Positions 8,485 through 18,149 of a DNA stretch of 64,000 bases are shown in pieces. Position 1 is the first letter of the stretch, and each line of letters opens with the position of its first letter. The translations under genes were made by a program, and so were the position numbers. The DNA comes from Toxotes chatareus (lineage: Eukaryota; Chordata; Actinopteri; Toxotidae), in assembly GCA_016801885.1 (NCBI GenBank), contig CM028905.1:16750256-16814255 (forward strand). Reading direction: 5' to 3'. The notes beneath the pieces were generated by a model. It did not search any database. It was given only the letters and a program-made list of their open reading frames with translations, and was not told where the DNA came from.

Positions 8485-8890
8485 CTAGTGATGTGTCGGT
8501 CGCAAATGAAACGGCTCATAGAGCCGGCTCTTTGAAGTGAACAATGGGAGCCGGCTCCTGATTGGGAGCTGTGTTTTTTTTTTTTTTTTTTTCATTTTCT
8601 CTCCCCTCTCTGTCACACTTTTTTTCTTCAAGCTGCACATTGGTCTATATGTGTTTGCAGCCTGTGTTTGCGCTGAGTAGAAGGGGGAGGGGCGTTAGTA
8701 GCACACTAACAGGAGAGCAGGAGGGACAGAGAGATAGAGAGCCAGGGGCTACAAGAATAGACAACATCGACGCATTAGAAAGGTATAGTTAAGAAAAATC
8801 AACAAAACAATCTGAAGAGCTGCTTGGGAGCCGAAAGAGCCGTCTTTTTTTAGTGAGCTGAGCCAAAAGAGCCGGACTTCCCATCACTAG
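8485..8890. mobile_element. Short non-autonomous hAT-type element
   Basis: Bounded by inverted ends CTAGTGATG (8485) and CATCACTAG (8890). Internal GAGCCGGCTC-type motifs repeat near both ends, as in the small fish hAT elements rich in AGAGCCGGCTCTTT. The T run at 8575-8592 and the purine-rich middle carry no transposase. The flanking 8 bases do not match, so the target duplication is decayed or the ends are slightly off. Confidence 0.65.
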
Positions 8891-8927
8891 AACAGAAATG
8901 GGCGGAGGAACTGAGGTACAGGCACAC

Positions 8928-8931
<4 letters not shown>

Positions 8932-8970
<39 letters not shown>
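8932..8970. repeat. (TA)n microsatellite
   Basis: TGTG followed by an uninterrupted TA run of about 36 bases. The short ORF across it is an artefact. Confidence 0.95.
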
Positions 8971-8973
<3 letters not shown>

Positions 8974-9219
8974 GCACAACGCACCTTCCACATAAGTTAA
9001 CTGAAAGCTGACACAATGCCATGTGGTGGCAGGGAGGGAGAAAGTCCTCTGGCTACAAATAGTAATAGTAATTATAATAAGTAGAACTAATTAGCAATAG
9101 AAACAGTAATAACAACCAAGAACAATAATAAAGAATAAAAACAACAATAAACCACAGTCAAACAAAACATTGCACAATGTAGATTGCACAGATCTTAATG
9201 ATAGAGCACAGTGTCTGAA

Positions 9220-9880
9220 TGCTCTATCTCAGCCCTATCACGTCCTCCCTGTCCTCACTCCTCCTGTTACTCCCCCCGAGTGCAGAGCTGTACAGTTTGA
9301 TGACTCGGGGGACAAAGGGGCTTTTAGATTTGCTGGTTTTACTCCTGGGGAGGAGCAACCTGTGGCTGAACAGGCTTCTTTGTGTGCTGATTAAAGTGTG
9401 CAGAGGGTGACTGGCATCATACATGATCGCCACTAGTTTGTTCAGTGTTCTCTTCTCTGCAACTGTCACCAGAGAGTCCAGCTTCATGCCGACCACAGAG
9501 CTGGTCCACCTGATCAGTTAGTCCAGCCTGGAGGAGTCCTTTTAGATGTGCTGCCCCCTCAGCACACCACAGCATAAATGAGGACGCTGGTGACCACAGA
9601 CTGGTAAAACATCCACAGCAGTTTCCTGCAGATGCTGAACGATCGCAGCCTCCTCAGGAAGTACAGCCTGCTCTGGCCCTTCTTGTACAGGTGGTTCATG
9701 CATGTCCAGTCCAACTTGTTGTCCAGCCACAACCCAAGGTACTTGTAGTTGTCTATGACATGTACCCCAACTCCCTCGATCAGAACTGGTCGTGGACATG
9801 GTTTTGACTTCCCAAAGTCTATGACCAGCTCCTTAGTCTGTCTACAGGTGGTTCCTTTGGCACCAGACAACAAAGTCCTT
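9220..9880 (-). pseudogene. LINE reverse transcriptase C-terminal fragment (CR1/L2/Rex1-type)
   Basis: Minus-strand ORFs 9559-9873 and 9224-9496 match the end of a fish non-LTR retrotransposon protein. The first has Thr-Lys-Glu-Leu-Val-Ile-Asp-Phe, then Tyr-Lys-Tyr-Leu-Gly and a Leu-Tyr-Phe-Leu-Arg-Arg-Leu-Arg-Ser-Phe helix. The second has Leu-Asn-Lys-Leu-Val-Ala-Ile-Met and His-Pro-Leu-His followed by a Ser-Phe-Pro type C-terminus. Catalytic motifs are upstream and missing. There is at least one frame break near 9500-9560. The AT-rich stretch 9040-9220 is probably its 3' UTR. Confidence 0.75.
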
Positions 9881-10818
9881 CACCAGACTCCTGTACTCGT
9901 AATAATCATAATTTCTGTTGAATGGTTTTCTTCCCTACAGGAAAATGTCACTTTTTAGTCTTGCAGTTTATAGACTCTGAGCTGCAGGAGTCTTGGGTTT
10001 AGATTTGTCTGACATGAGCTGTGAGGCAGAGCGTTGTTAATCAGGCCATTTCTTCAAATCACCACAAGAGAGAGCCATTACAGAGATTTTTTGATTTGTT
10101 GTAAACACCTTCATGATGGTGTTGTTCCTCATCTGAACCAGAGGGGGGCAGTAGAAGATGATGCCTTGCTGCAGCATGTGTTGCACAAGCTGCAGCTTCT
10201 CACAACAGGTGAGAGAGAAGAGGAAAGAGAAAAGATTTCCATCATCTGCCTGGCAATGGCAGCAATCCAGCCTGAGCATAATGGAAAGTCGATAGTCTCA
10301 CTTTGGGCTTGGGTTCATGTCAAGTCCAATAATGACGGCCATTTGTGCAGGAAGCTCCTGGTGTGACGCTGTGAGTTAGAAGCAGGTGTTGGTTTTTATT
10401 AAAATACTAAAGTAAGGATGAGTTTAAAATACAGACAATGACATCCAGGGATTTGGTCAGTACATATGGAGCTGCTTGAATTTAACCTCACTTCTGGAGA
10501 GAACAGCATGCCTAATGGCATTTCCCTAACCCTGACCCTAAGTTAACCCTACTGACACTACATGTTATGGTACTGGCACAATAGAAAATGGCAGAGAAAT
10601 GCAAAAGCATTAGATTGTTGTAACTCAATGAGCCAAAGGAAGGAATCTACATGTTGAACACACACTGTTAAAAAAAAATTTCATTTGTTTTGCCCTTTAA
10701 AACATGCCCAAACACCAAAATTCACCAAATATTATTATTACAATGTGTATGTAACACACATTTAATGTTTCAAAAAATATTAGCCTTATATTTTAAAAAA
10801 TATAATAACTGCTGTAAT
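9881..10818. other. Unassigned intergenic sequence
   Basis: Only short ORFs. The 110-codon plus ORF at 10034-10366 has no recognisable features. A CCCTAACCCTGACCCTAAG stretch near 10525 resembles telomere repeats only weakly. Confidence 0.5.
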
Positions 10819-11478
10819 TGTTATGATGGCAGCTGTAGCCAAGGACACAAGGGATGAGGACCCAAATGCAGACACCACCAGGCAGACTTAAGGAAGATGA
10901 TTTAAAAAAGACTAGGACACGACAATGGACAAACACAGAATCCAGGACAAACACACAGACAAACTGACCAAGAGATAAAACAGCAACAAGATTTAAATAA
11001 ACTGAGGGTAATAGGCCACAGGTGATTCACATTAGGGTGGAGCAGACAATCAACACAGGTGGGAAACCAGACAGAGAGTGGAAGTAGTCTAGAAACAGAT
11101 ACACAGAGAATGGAGCTCTAAAAACAGAAATAGTGAAATAGTGTTATGACTTCAACATAAAACAAGAAATGCAAAACTAAACCAAAACTAAACCAGTGGC
11201 AGGACTGCAAAATAAAACAGAAAATACAGAACCAAACAAGAGTCAAATACACACAAACAGGCCATGAGGAGGTTTAACAAAATACAAAAAAGCACTTAAA
11301 AACTCATCCAGGGGCCGATCACGCCAATCAGTCCAAATGACCAACAACAGTCCAAAACTGCTTTTAACAAAAGCTCAGGATAGTACAAAAGAGTCCAATA
11401 TAAATCCAACAAAGTCCAAAATGGAGTTCAAACAGTCCAAAAGATTTCAAAACAGCCACCAAGGGGCTGATCATAACA
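10819..11478 (-). mobile_element. Solo LTR (Gypsy-type) with 5-bp target duplication
   Basis: 660 bp starting TGTTATGAT and ending ATCATAACA, flanked by identical GTAAT at 10814-10818 and 11479-11483. TG...CA ends plus a 5-bp duplication fit an LTR-retrotransposon, and no internal coding part remains, so this is a solo LTR. Orientation is inferred from relatives in this window (37.9 and 50.4 kb), which have promoter-like and AATAAA motifs on the opposite strand. No coding sequence is expected inside it. Confidence 0.7.
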
Positions 11479-11589
11479 GTAATAACATATCATTTATACA
11501 GTAATATTCTACTGTTAATTTGAGATTATATCAAGTATAATGTGTGAGGTTTCTGTTTTTTTTCACATGAAATCTGACATGTAATGGAT

Positions 11590-12090
11590 ATGAGCTTCCT
11601 CGGAAGATAAAGTCTGCTCATCCTCTTCTTGTACTCAGCATCAGTGTGGGTCCTCCAGTCCAGTCTGCTGCTGAAGTGGACACCCAAGTACTTTTAGTTG
11701 TCAACAGTCTCAACCTCCTCACCCATGATAATTAAGGGTTCGGTCTCAGTTCTTCTCCTCTCAAAGTTGGCCACCATCTTCTTGGTCTTCTTCACATTCA
11801 GAAGCAGATGATCCCTGCTCCACAAAGTCATCCACCAGTCATCCGAGAACTTCTGCAGGTGGCATGACTGAGTATTGTACTGAAAATCAGATATGTACAG
11901 GGCAATCCCGTGTGGTGCTCCTGTATTGCTCTCTACCACATCACACAGGGAGCTCCCCAGTCGCACAAACTGAGGCCTGTCTGACAGATAGTTGGAGATC
12001 CAGGAGACCGTAGACGTGCTGACACCCATCCTTAGCAGCTTCCCACTCAGAAGAAGTGGTAGGATGGTATTAAAGGCGCTGGAGAAATCA
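11590..12090 (-). pseudogene. Rex1/CR1-like LINE reverse transcriptase fragment
   Basis: The minus-strand ORF 11694-12029 contains Trp-Ile-Ser-Asn-Tyr-Leu-Ser-Asp-Arg-Pro-Gln and Thr-Gly-Ala-Pro-His-Gly, then Leu-Gln-Lys-Phe-Ser-Asp-Asp, matching the fingers/palm of fish Rex1-type reverse transcriptase. The region between Gly and the Phe-x-Asp-Asp site is partly deleted, so the copy is dead. Reading continues in other frames to 12090, where the Gypsy 5' LTR cuts it off. Confidence 0.7.
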
Positions 12091-12648
12091 AGTCATGAGA
12101 CACCTCTGCTGCCTCTGGGGTTTTCTGTTTTGGTTTTTTTCCTTCTCTCTCTCTCTCTCTCTCTCATGTGTGTATGTGTGGGTGCGTGTCTTTGGTGTGG
12201 GTGTGTTTTTCAGGTAGTGGATTCCGGGGCAGCTCCTCCCTTCTCCATCCTCCTGATTAGGCTGATTCCACACACCTGTGCACAATCAGTCTTCCCTCAA
12301 TCTATAAGAGGCTCAGCATTCCTGTCTACCCTCGCCAGATTGTACCGTCATCTTCTCTGGTGACAAGTTCTCTGCGCTCACTCGTCAACTTTAAATTGCG
12401 ATTTAACTTACCTGATCCCTTTGGACCATACTGCTCTGCTCTCACCTAACCTGCCTGCTTCTTCTCCCTGCAGTCACCTCCGGCCACTGTCCTCCTGCCA
12501 TCAGCCCGCCGCGACAGCCGATCCAGCCACTCTGCCCCGGAATCCCTCCTCTATCCGTTTTCTTTCCTTTTTTTGTAAATAAACTGTTCAACTCCATTCT
12601 TCAGTCTGCTTTTGGGTTCTGGCCTGTATCTTTTGACTCTGCCTAACA
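12091..12648 (+). repeat. Gypsy 5' LTR
   Basis: 558 bp, ends in CTAACA. The first base is A where the 3' LTR has T (TGTCATGAG). It contains a (CT)n tract near 12146-12164, a TATA-like CTATAAGAGG near 12301 and an AATAAA near 12580, which are plausible promoter and polyadenylation signals. Confidence 0.93.
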
Positions 12649-12668
12649 GAACAATCTGGCCAAAAAGA

Positions 12669-13559
12669 ATGGACCCAGCAGACATGGAGAAACTTCCCCA
12701 AGCGGTTTCCAGCCAGGGAATCATCATCGGACGACATAATCAGCTTCTGCAGGATCTAATGGAGAAACAGCAAGCCCTCGGTCACCAAGTCGCCCAGATT
12801 GGACACCTGGTCGAATCGTTAGCGCAACAAATTCATCCTCCAGCACCGTCCCCAGCTCCCGCGGACGCTTCCTCATTCCCCGTCAACCCGCCTCCGGTGG
12901 ACGTACCGATTCCCATGCCTGAACCTTTTACCGGTGAGCCAGACAAAAGTAAGGGATTCCTTCTACAATGTCAGCAGTATTTCTTAATGCAACCTGTAGC
13001 TTATCGTACAGACATGAGCAAAGTCGCCTTCTTCATTGGACTGCTGAGGGGGAGAGCACTGGCGTGGGCGGAGGCATTCCTAGGAGAATCTGGAGCTGAC
13101 AGGTATACTTATAATCAATTTCTATCGGAATTCAAACTGGTATTTTGTTGTCCCAATGCCCCCGCTAACGCCTCCAAGAGGCTTCTCAACCTCCGCCAGG
13201 AATCCCGACCGGTCGCTGACTACGCCATCGAGTTCCGGACTCTGGCCGCGGAGGCAGGGTGGAACGAAGCGGCGCTCCGAGCAGGATTCGTTTTTGGTCT
13301 GAGTGAGGAATTGAAAGATGAGTTGGCTGCTAGGGATGAACCTGAAACATTTAATGAACTGGTTTCCCTGACAATCCGCCTAGATTCCCGACGAAGAGAG
13401 AGGAGACGCGCGCGCGCGCTCGTCCCCTTCCGCGGTTCAAGCTTGCACCCGCTCCAAGTAAGTCAGCTAATACGGATCTACCAGCCCTCACCTCTCCCTC
13501 GGTTCAGCTTCCTTCCACTTCATCCGAGGAACCCATGCAACTGGGTCGGACTCGTCTAA
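12669..13559 (+). CDS. Gypsy Gag polyprotein (capsid region)
   Basis: The start is the ATG at 12669, 20 bases after the 5' LTR. The N-terminus has a coiled-coil-like segment (about residues 20-50, Leu/Gln-rich), then a Pro-rich linker, then the capsid-like region with Met-Pro-Glu-Pro-Phe-Thr-Gly and an Arg-Ala-Leu-Ala-Trp-Ala-Glu motif near residue 140. It ends in a basic Arg-rich stretch. Gag forms the particle that packages the element RNA. The zinc knuckle that should follow is in another frame, so the frame is lost between about 13440 and 13535. Confidence 0.85.
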   Translation: MDPADMEKLPQAVSSQGIIIGRHNQLLQDLMEKQQALGHQVAQIGHLVESLAQQIHPPAPSPAPADASSFPVNPPPVDVPIPMPEPFTGEPDKSKGFLLQCQQYFLMQPVAYRTDMSKVAFFIGLLRGRALAWAEAFLGESGADRYTYNQFLSEFKLVFCCPNAPANASKRLLNLRQESRPVADYAIEFRTLAAEAGWNEAALRAGFVFGLSEELKDELAARDEPETFNELVSLTIRLDSRRRERRRARALVPFRGSSLHPLQVSQLIRIYQPSPLPRFSFLPLHPRNPCNWVGLV

Positions 13560-13777
13560 CCCCCCAAGAACGTCAGCGCCGGTTAAAGGCAGGTGAGTGC
13601 CTTTACTGTGGCAAACCCGGTCACATTATCTCTTCCTGTCCCTGGCCCAAACTCGGCAGTCCACCAGTACAATTAGGGAGTCTGGTGGGCGACACCCCTC
13701 TACCTCACAAAATCTCCCTAGACTGCAACTCCAGGCTACCTTGCAGCTCAGTCAAAATCTCCCACTCTGCGCCTTGA
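13535..13777 (+). CDS. Gypsy Gag nucleocapsid segment (CCHC zinc knuckle), frame-shifted
   Basis: This contains one C-x2-C-x4-H-x4-C knuckle (Cys-Leu-Tyr-Cys-Gly-Lys-Pro-Gly-His...Cys) at about 13600-13645, which binds RNA in Gypsy Gag proteins. It lies in frame 2 relative to Gag in frame 0 and protease in frame 1. The reading past about 13690 is out of frame. Confidence 0.8.
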   Translation: MQLGRTRLTPQERQRRLKAGECLYCGKPGHIISSCPWPKLGSPPVQLGSLVGDTPLPHKISLDCNSRLPCSSVKISHSAP

Positions 13778-14165
13778 TTGACTCCGGGGCAGAACAGAAT
13801 TTTTTGGACGCAGAGCTGGTTCGTCAGGCTGGAATTAAGACACACCCCCTCTCTGGATCCATTCCGGTCTGCGCACTAAACGGCAAATACCTGGCCAAAA
13901 TAACCCACCAGACTGAGCCACTTCATCTCATTCTCTCCGGTAACCATCATGAATACGTCAGTTTCCTGGTTTTCTCTGCTCCCCAAACTCCCCTGGTTCT
14001 AGGTTTCCCTTGGCTCAAAATCCACAATCCACACATTGACTGGGCAGCAGGCAAAGTAATAAACTGGTCTGTTCACTGTCACCAAAACTGTTTAATCTCT
14101 GCTTTACCACCCTCAGGGATGGCACCCGCTCCAGTCAATAATACTTCCCACCTGACCTGTCATCC
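13680..14165 (+). CDS. Gypsy aspartic protease segment of Pol
   Basis: Retropepsin domain: Leu-Ile-Asp-Ser-Gly-Ala active-site motif at about 13773-13790, Asn-Phe-Leu-Asp after it, and the closing Val-Leu-Gly-Phe-Pro-Trp-Leu motif near 14000-14020. It would cut the Gag-Pol polyprotein. The true coding part begins after the frame change from the zinc knuckle (about 13660-13740) and leaves this frame again near 14150-14180. Confidence 0.85.
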
Positions 14166-15176
14166 ATACCCCCCGAGTATCATGATCTCAGCGAGGTCTT
14201 CAGCAAAACAAAGGCGCTGTCCCTCCCTCCTCACAGACCCTATGACTGTGCCATTGACCTGTTACCTGGCTCCACTCTCCCCACTGGTCGTCTTTATAAT
14301 ATGTCTAGGCCTGAGAGGGAAGCCATGGAAACCTATATTCATGACTCTCTTAAGGCAGGAATCATCCGGCCATCCTCCTCTCCCCTGGGGGCAGGATTTT
14401 TCTTTGTGCAAAAGAAAGACAAGACACTCCGTCCCTGTATTGATTACAAGGAACTCAATAACATTACCATTAAAAACAAATATCCACTGCCTCTCCTCTC
14501 CTCTGCATTTGAGTCTCTCCATGGCTCGTCCATTTTCACTAAGCTAGACCTGCGAAACGCCTACCACCTGGTAAGGATCCGAGAGGGGGACGAGTGGAAG
14601 ACGGCCTTCAACACCCCCCTCGGCCATTTCGAATATCTTGTTATGCCTTTTGGCCTTACTAACGCACCAGCCGTTTTCCAGGCTCTAGTGAATGATGTGT
14701 TAAGGGACTTTCTTAACAGATTTGTGTTTGTATATCTGGACGACATTCTTATTTTTTCCCAGGATCCCCACCAGCATCGTCAACATGTCCGCCTGGTTCT
14801 CCAGAGGCTGTTGGAGAACCGCCTCTATGTCAAGGCCGAGAAGTGCGAGTTCCACTCCAACACCGTCACCTTCCTGGGCTTCGTCATAAAGAGTGGCCAG
14901 GTACAAGCCGACCCCAGCAAGGTACAAGCAGTGTTGGAGTGGCCCACCCCTTCTAATCGGAAACAGTTACAGAGGTTTTTAGGGTTTGCAAACTTCTACC
15001 GCCGTTTCATCCGGAACTATAGCACGATTGCAGCCCCCTTAACCAGCTTAACCTCTACCTCCTTTCCTTTTCAGTGGACGTCTGAGGCGGAGCAGGCGTT
15101 CACCGAACTAAAGAGGCGGTTCACCTCCGCTCCAATCCTGACTCAACCCGATCCGGCCCGCCAGTTCGTGGGTTGA
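14166..15176 (+). CDS. Gypsy reverse transcriptase segment of Pol
   Basis: Frame 0. Shows all main reverse transcriptase blocks: Cys-Ile-Asp-Tyr-Lys-Glu-Leu-Asn, Lys-Leu-Asp-Leu-Arg-Asn-Ala-Tyr, Met-Pro-Phe-Gly-Leu-Thr-Asn-Ala-Pro, and the catalytic Tyr-Leu-Asp-Asp at about 14730-14745, then the thumb and connection with Phe-Leu-Gly-Phe-Ala-Asn-Phe-Tyr-Arg-Arg-Phe. The frame stops at 15174-15176 at the start of RNase H, where a local pair of indels disturbs the reading. Confidence 0.93.
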   Translation: MPPEYHDLSEVFSKTKALSLPPHRPYDCAIDLLPGSTLPTGRLYNMSRPEREAMETYIHDSLKAGIIRPSSSPLGAGFFFVQKKDKTLRPCIDYKELNNITIKNKYPLPLLSSAFESLHGSSIFTKLDLRNAYHLVRIREGDEWKTAFNTPLGHFEYLVMPFGLTNAPAVFQALVNDVLRDFLNRFVFVYLDDILIFSQDPHQHRQHVRLVLQRLLENRLYVKAEKCEFHSNTVTFLGFVIKSGQVQADPSKVQAVLEWPTPSNRKQLQRFLGFANFYRRFIRNYSTIAAPLTSLTSTSFPFQWTSEAEQAFTELKRRFTSAPILTQPDPARQFVG

Positions 15177-15460
15177 GGTGGACGCCTGATGTGGGAGTCG
15201 GCGCCATCCTCTCCCAACGCTCTCCCACAGACCAGAGACTTCACCCCTGTGCCTATTTCTCCCGGCGGCTATCTCCAGCAGAGCGCAACTATGATGTTGG
15301 CAACCGAGAACTCCTGGCAGTGAAGTTGGCATTAGAGGAGTGGAGGCACTGGTTAGAAGGGGCAGAGCAGCCTTTTTTAGTGTGGACTGACCATAAGAAC
15401 CTGGCATACCTGCAGTCTGCTAAGAGGTTGAATTCTCGTCAGGCTCGGTGGGCGCTTTTT
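15173..15460 (+). CDS. Gypsy RNase H segment of Pol
   Basis: Frame 2. Typical Gypsy RNase H blocks: Val-Gly-Ala-Ile-Leu-Ser-Gln, Tyr-Phe-Ser-Arg-Arg-Leu-Ser-Pro-Ala-Glu-Arg-Asn-Tyr, Asn-Arg-Glu-Leu-Leu-Ala-Val, and Thr-Asp-His-Lys-Asn-Leu. The first catalytic Asp region (about 15174-15190) is damaged by the frame change. The frame is left again at the T run near 15457-15463. Confidence 0.88.
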
Positions 15461-16998
15461 TCTTTGGTCGTTTTAAGTTTACCATCACTTATCGGCCAGG
15501 CTCAAAAAATGCCAAACCAGATGCCCTATCCCGTCAGTTTGACGCTGAAGCCAAACCCTCCACTCCTGATACTATCCTGCCTACTTCCTGTGTGATAGGA
15601 GCCTTGACTTGGCCTTTCATGACTGAGTTGCGCACTGCTCTGCTGGAGGAGCCTGATCCAGGTACCGGCCCCCCAAACAAACACTATGTTCCCCAAGCAG
15701 TTCGATCCTCTGTCCTCCAGTGGGCCCACGACTCAAGACTCTTTTGCCACCCAGGAATCAAGAGAACCCTCTCCCTCCTCCGCAACCACTTCTGGTGGCC
15801 CTCTCTGGAAGTTGACACACGAGAGTACATCGCTGCCTGCGCAGCATGCTCCAGGAACAAGTCATCCCACCGGTCCCCTGCTGGAGAGCTACTCCCCCTC
15901 TCTGTACCACAACGCCCTTGGTCCCATATAGCCATAGACTTCGTTACCGGTTTACCCCCCTCCAACGGTCACACCACCATACTCACTATTGTAGATCGGT
16001 TCTCTAAATCAGCTCACTTCATCCCCCTACCCAAACTTCCCTCGGCTCGTGAAACAGCTGACACCCTGGTGTCCCATGTACTCAGGCTCCATGGCATACC
16101 TACAGACATTGTTTCTGACAGGGGGCCGCAGTTCACTTCCCAAATATGGAAAGCCTTCTGCAGCTCCTTGGGGGCCACGGTCAGTCTCACCTCTGGATTT
16201 CACCCCCAGTCTAATGGCCAAACCGAACGAGTCAATCAAGACCTGGAAACCTCACTCCGTTGCCTCTGCTCCCAAAACCCCTCCTCCTGGTCGAATCATC
16301 TCCCCTGGGTCGAATACGCCCACAACACCCTAGTATCCTCTGCAACAGGTATGTCTCCTTTTCAGTGTTCCCTGGGTTATCAGCCCCCCCTCTTCCCGGA
16401 GGACGAAAAGGACCTGGTAGTGCCCTCAGTCCAGGCACACATGGACCGCTGCAGGCGAGTTTGGAGGGCTGCCCGTAGGGCTCTTCTCAAGGCCTCCTCT
16501 GTCTACAAACGCCAAGCAGACCGCCACAGGACCCCGGCTCCTGAGTACACCCCCGGTCAGAAGGTTTGGCTATCCACTAAAGACATTCCACTGAAAATTG
16601 CTTGTAAAAAACTGGCACCCAAATACATTGGTCCTTTTGTAATAGACAAAGTTGTTAACCCTGTTGCTGTCCGGTTAAAGCTCCCAAAATCTCTCCGCAT
16701 CCACCCCACCTTTCATGTGTCTCTGCTTAAGCCGGTCTCCTCTAGCCCCCTTAGCCCTCCGACCGTTCCCCCGCCGCCTGCCCGAATGGTGGATGATTGG
16801 CCAGCCTTCTCCGTCCGCCAGCTGCTGGATGTCCGTCGCCGGGGCCGGGGTCTACAGTACCTGGTGGACTGGGAGGGTTATGGGCCTGAGGAGCGCTCAT
16901 GGGTCTCTAAGTCCCTCATCCTGGATCCTCAGCTCATCAGGGACTTCCACTCTGCACACCCCGACAAACCTGGCGGTCCGCCTGGAGGCGGTCATTGA
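15448..16998 (+). CDS. Gypsy integrase with C-terminal chromodomain
   Basis: 516-codon open frame. It starts in the RNase H tail (Tyr-Arg-Pro-Gly-Ser-Lys-Asn-Ala-Lys-Pro-Asp-Ala-Leu-Ser-Arg), then has an HHCC zinc site with a Cys-Ala-Ala-Cys-Ser pair, and the DDE core: Asp in Ile-Asp-Phe-Val-Thr-Gly-Leu, Asp in Val-Ser-Asp-Arg-Gly-Pro-Gln-Phe, and Glu in Gly-Gln-Thr-Glu-Arg-Val-Asn-Gln. The basic C-terminal domain has Gly-Pro-Phe...His-Val-Ser-Leu-Leu-Lys-Pro. The chromodomain near residues 450-495 has Tyr-Leu-Val-Asp-Trp-Glu-Gly-Tyr-Gly and may steer insertion to chromatin marks. The integrase catalytic triad is intact. It stops 11 bases before the 3' LTR. Confidence 0.95.
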   Translation: MGAFFFGRFKFTITYRPGSKNAKPDALSRQFDAEAKPSTPDTILPTSCVIGALTWPFMTELRTALLEEPDPGTGPPNKHYVPQAVRSSVLQWAHDSRLFCHPGIKRTLSLLRNHFWWPSLEVDTREYIAACAACSRNKSSHRSPAGELLPLSVPQRPWSHIAIDFVTGLPPSNGHTTILTIVDRFSKSAHFIPLPKLPSARETADTLVSHVLRLHGIPTDIVSDRGPQFTSQIWKAFCSSLGATVSLTSGFHPQSNGQTERVNQDLETSLRCLCSQNPSSWSNHLPWVEYAHNTLVSSATGMSPFQCSLGYQPPLFPEDEKDLVVPSVQAHMDRCRRVWRAARRALLKASSVYKRQADRHRTPAPEYTPGQKVWLSTKDIPLKIACKKLAPKYIGPFVIDKVVNPVAVRLKLPKSLRIHPTFHVSLLKPVSSSPLSPPTVPPPPARMVDDWPAFSVRQLLDVRRRGRGLQYLVDWEGYGPEERSWVSKSLILDPQLIRDFHSAHPDKPGGPPGGGH

Positions 16999-17009
16999 GG
17001 GGGGGGTAC
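16996..17009 (+). promoter_or_regulatory. Polypurine tract before the 3' LTR
   Basis: GAGGGGGGGG-type purine run directly before the LTR start, as needed for plus-strand DNA priming in LTR elements. Confidence 0.8.
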
Positions 17010-17579
17010 TGTCATGAGACACCTCTGCTGCCTCTGGGGTTTTCTGTTTTGGTTTTTTTCCTCTCTCTCTCTCTCTCTCTCTCATGTGTGTATGTGTGGG
17101 TGCGTGTCTTTGGTGTGGGTGTGTTTTTCAGGTAGTGGATTCCGGGGCAGCTCCTCCCTTCTCCATCCTCCTGATTAGGCTGATTCCACACACCTGTGCA
17201 CAATCAGTCTTCCCTCAATCTATAAGAGGCTCAGCATTCCTGTCTACCCTCGCCAGATTGTACCGTCATCTTCTCTGGTGACAAGTTCTCTGCGCTCACT
17301 CGTCAACTTTAAATTGCGATTTAACTTACCTGATCCCTTTGGACCATACTGCTCTGCTCTCACCTAACCTGCCTGCTTCTTCTCCCTGCAGTCACCTCCG
17401 GCCACTGTCCTCCTGCCATTGTCCTCCTGCCATCAGCCCGCCGCGACAGCCGATCCAGCCACTCTGCCCCGGAATCCCTCCTCTATCCGTTTTCTTTCCT
17501 TTTTTGTAAATAAACTGTTCAACTCCATTCTTCAGTCTGCTTTTGGGTTCTGGCCTGTATCTTTTGACTCGGCCTAACA
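17010..17579 (+). repeat. Gypsy 3' LTR
   Basis: 570 bp, TGTCATGAG...CTAACA. It differs from the 5' LTR by a few positions: a tandem copy of TGTCCTCCTGCCAT near 17406-17433, CT-tract and T-run lengths, T versus G near position 17571, and the first base. Confidence 0.93.
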
Positions 17580-17889
17580 AGCCTCCTTACCTCAATTCAC
17601 TCACATTTCCTGGAACACCTGTCCTCCCCAGACTCTCAGACGTCCATGCTCTGTCCTGCAACCCCCTCCAACGTGGAACCCACCTGGATCTGTCTCCCAC
17701 ACTCACCTGGATCCTGTTCAGCCTGTTTACTCACCTGCCTGCTCACTCAAAGACTTTGACTATCTAACTGATTTCCTGTGGAATAGACACTCGAACTGTC
17801 TCTGAGTTCTGCCTTTTGGTTCACTTTAGTGTGCATACAACATCTTATCAATACCAATGCTGCCAACAGACATCAGACCTTCCGACCGT
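17580..17889. other. Unassigned, retroelement-like flank
   Basis: Pyrimidine-rich sequence without usable ORF. It resembles old LTR or leader sequence in composition, but no ends can be set. It does not continue the LINE found left of the Gypsy element. Confidence 0.35.
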
Positions 17890-18009
17890 GTGATCTGTCT
17901 CTCATAGTTGAAGTGTACCTATGATGAAAATTACAGACCTCTGTCATCATTTTAAGCGGGAGAACTTGCACAATCGGCGACTGACTAAATAATTTTTTGC
18001 CCCACTGTA
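17890..18009. mobile_element. Tc1-like transposon terminal fragment
   Basis: The segment with CTCTCATAGTTGAAGTGTACC, then AAGCGGGAGAACTTGCAC, and ending TTTGCCCCACTGTA is the typical end of fish Tc1/mariner elements (inverted ends beginning TACAGTGGGGCAAA). The transposase and the other end are gone. Confidence 0.7.
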
Positions 18010-18149
18010 CATGAAATAAATTATCCTGTTGTGACTTATCACCTACTATTTTTAGCAGTAACAGTATTAAGTTTAGTTTATCAGTTAACCCAGAGGAATG
18101 TCAACAGTCGGAAACAAGTCTGTTCTCAATATGAGGATAAGAACAGAGT

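Larger units (their letters stand above)
12091..17579 (+). mobile_element. Full-length Ty3/Gypsy chromovirus retrotransposon with frame breaks
   Basis: Two direct LTRs (12091-12648 and 17010-17579) enclose gag, protease, reverse transcriptase, RNase H, integrase and a chromodomain, in the order of Ty3/Gypsy elements of the chromovirus branch. The LTRs are almost identical, so insertion was recent. The coding region is spread over frames 0, 2, 1, 0, 2 and 1, so this copy would not yield an intact Gag-Pol as read here. Flanking 5-mers (AATCA and AGCCT) do not match, and the right flank is not the LINE seen on the left. Confidence 0.95.

Noticed and set aside
10520..10560. CCCTAACCCTGACCCTAAG resembling telomere repeats
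   Set aside because: Only two to three imperfect units, inside ordinary AT-rich sequence.
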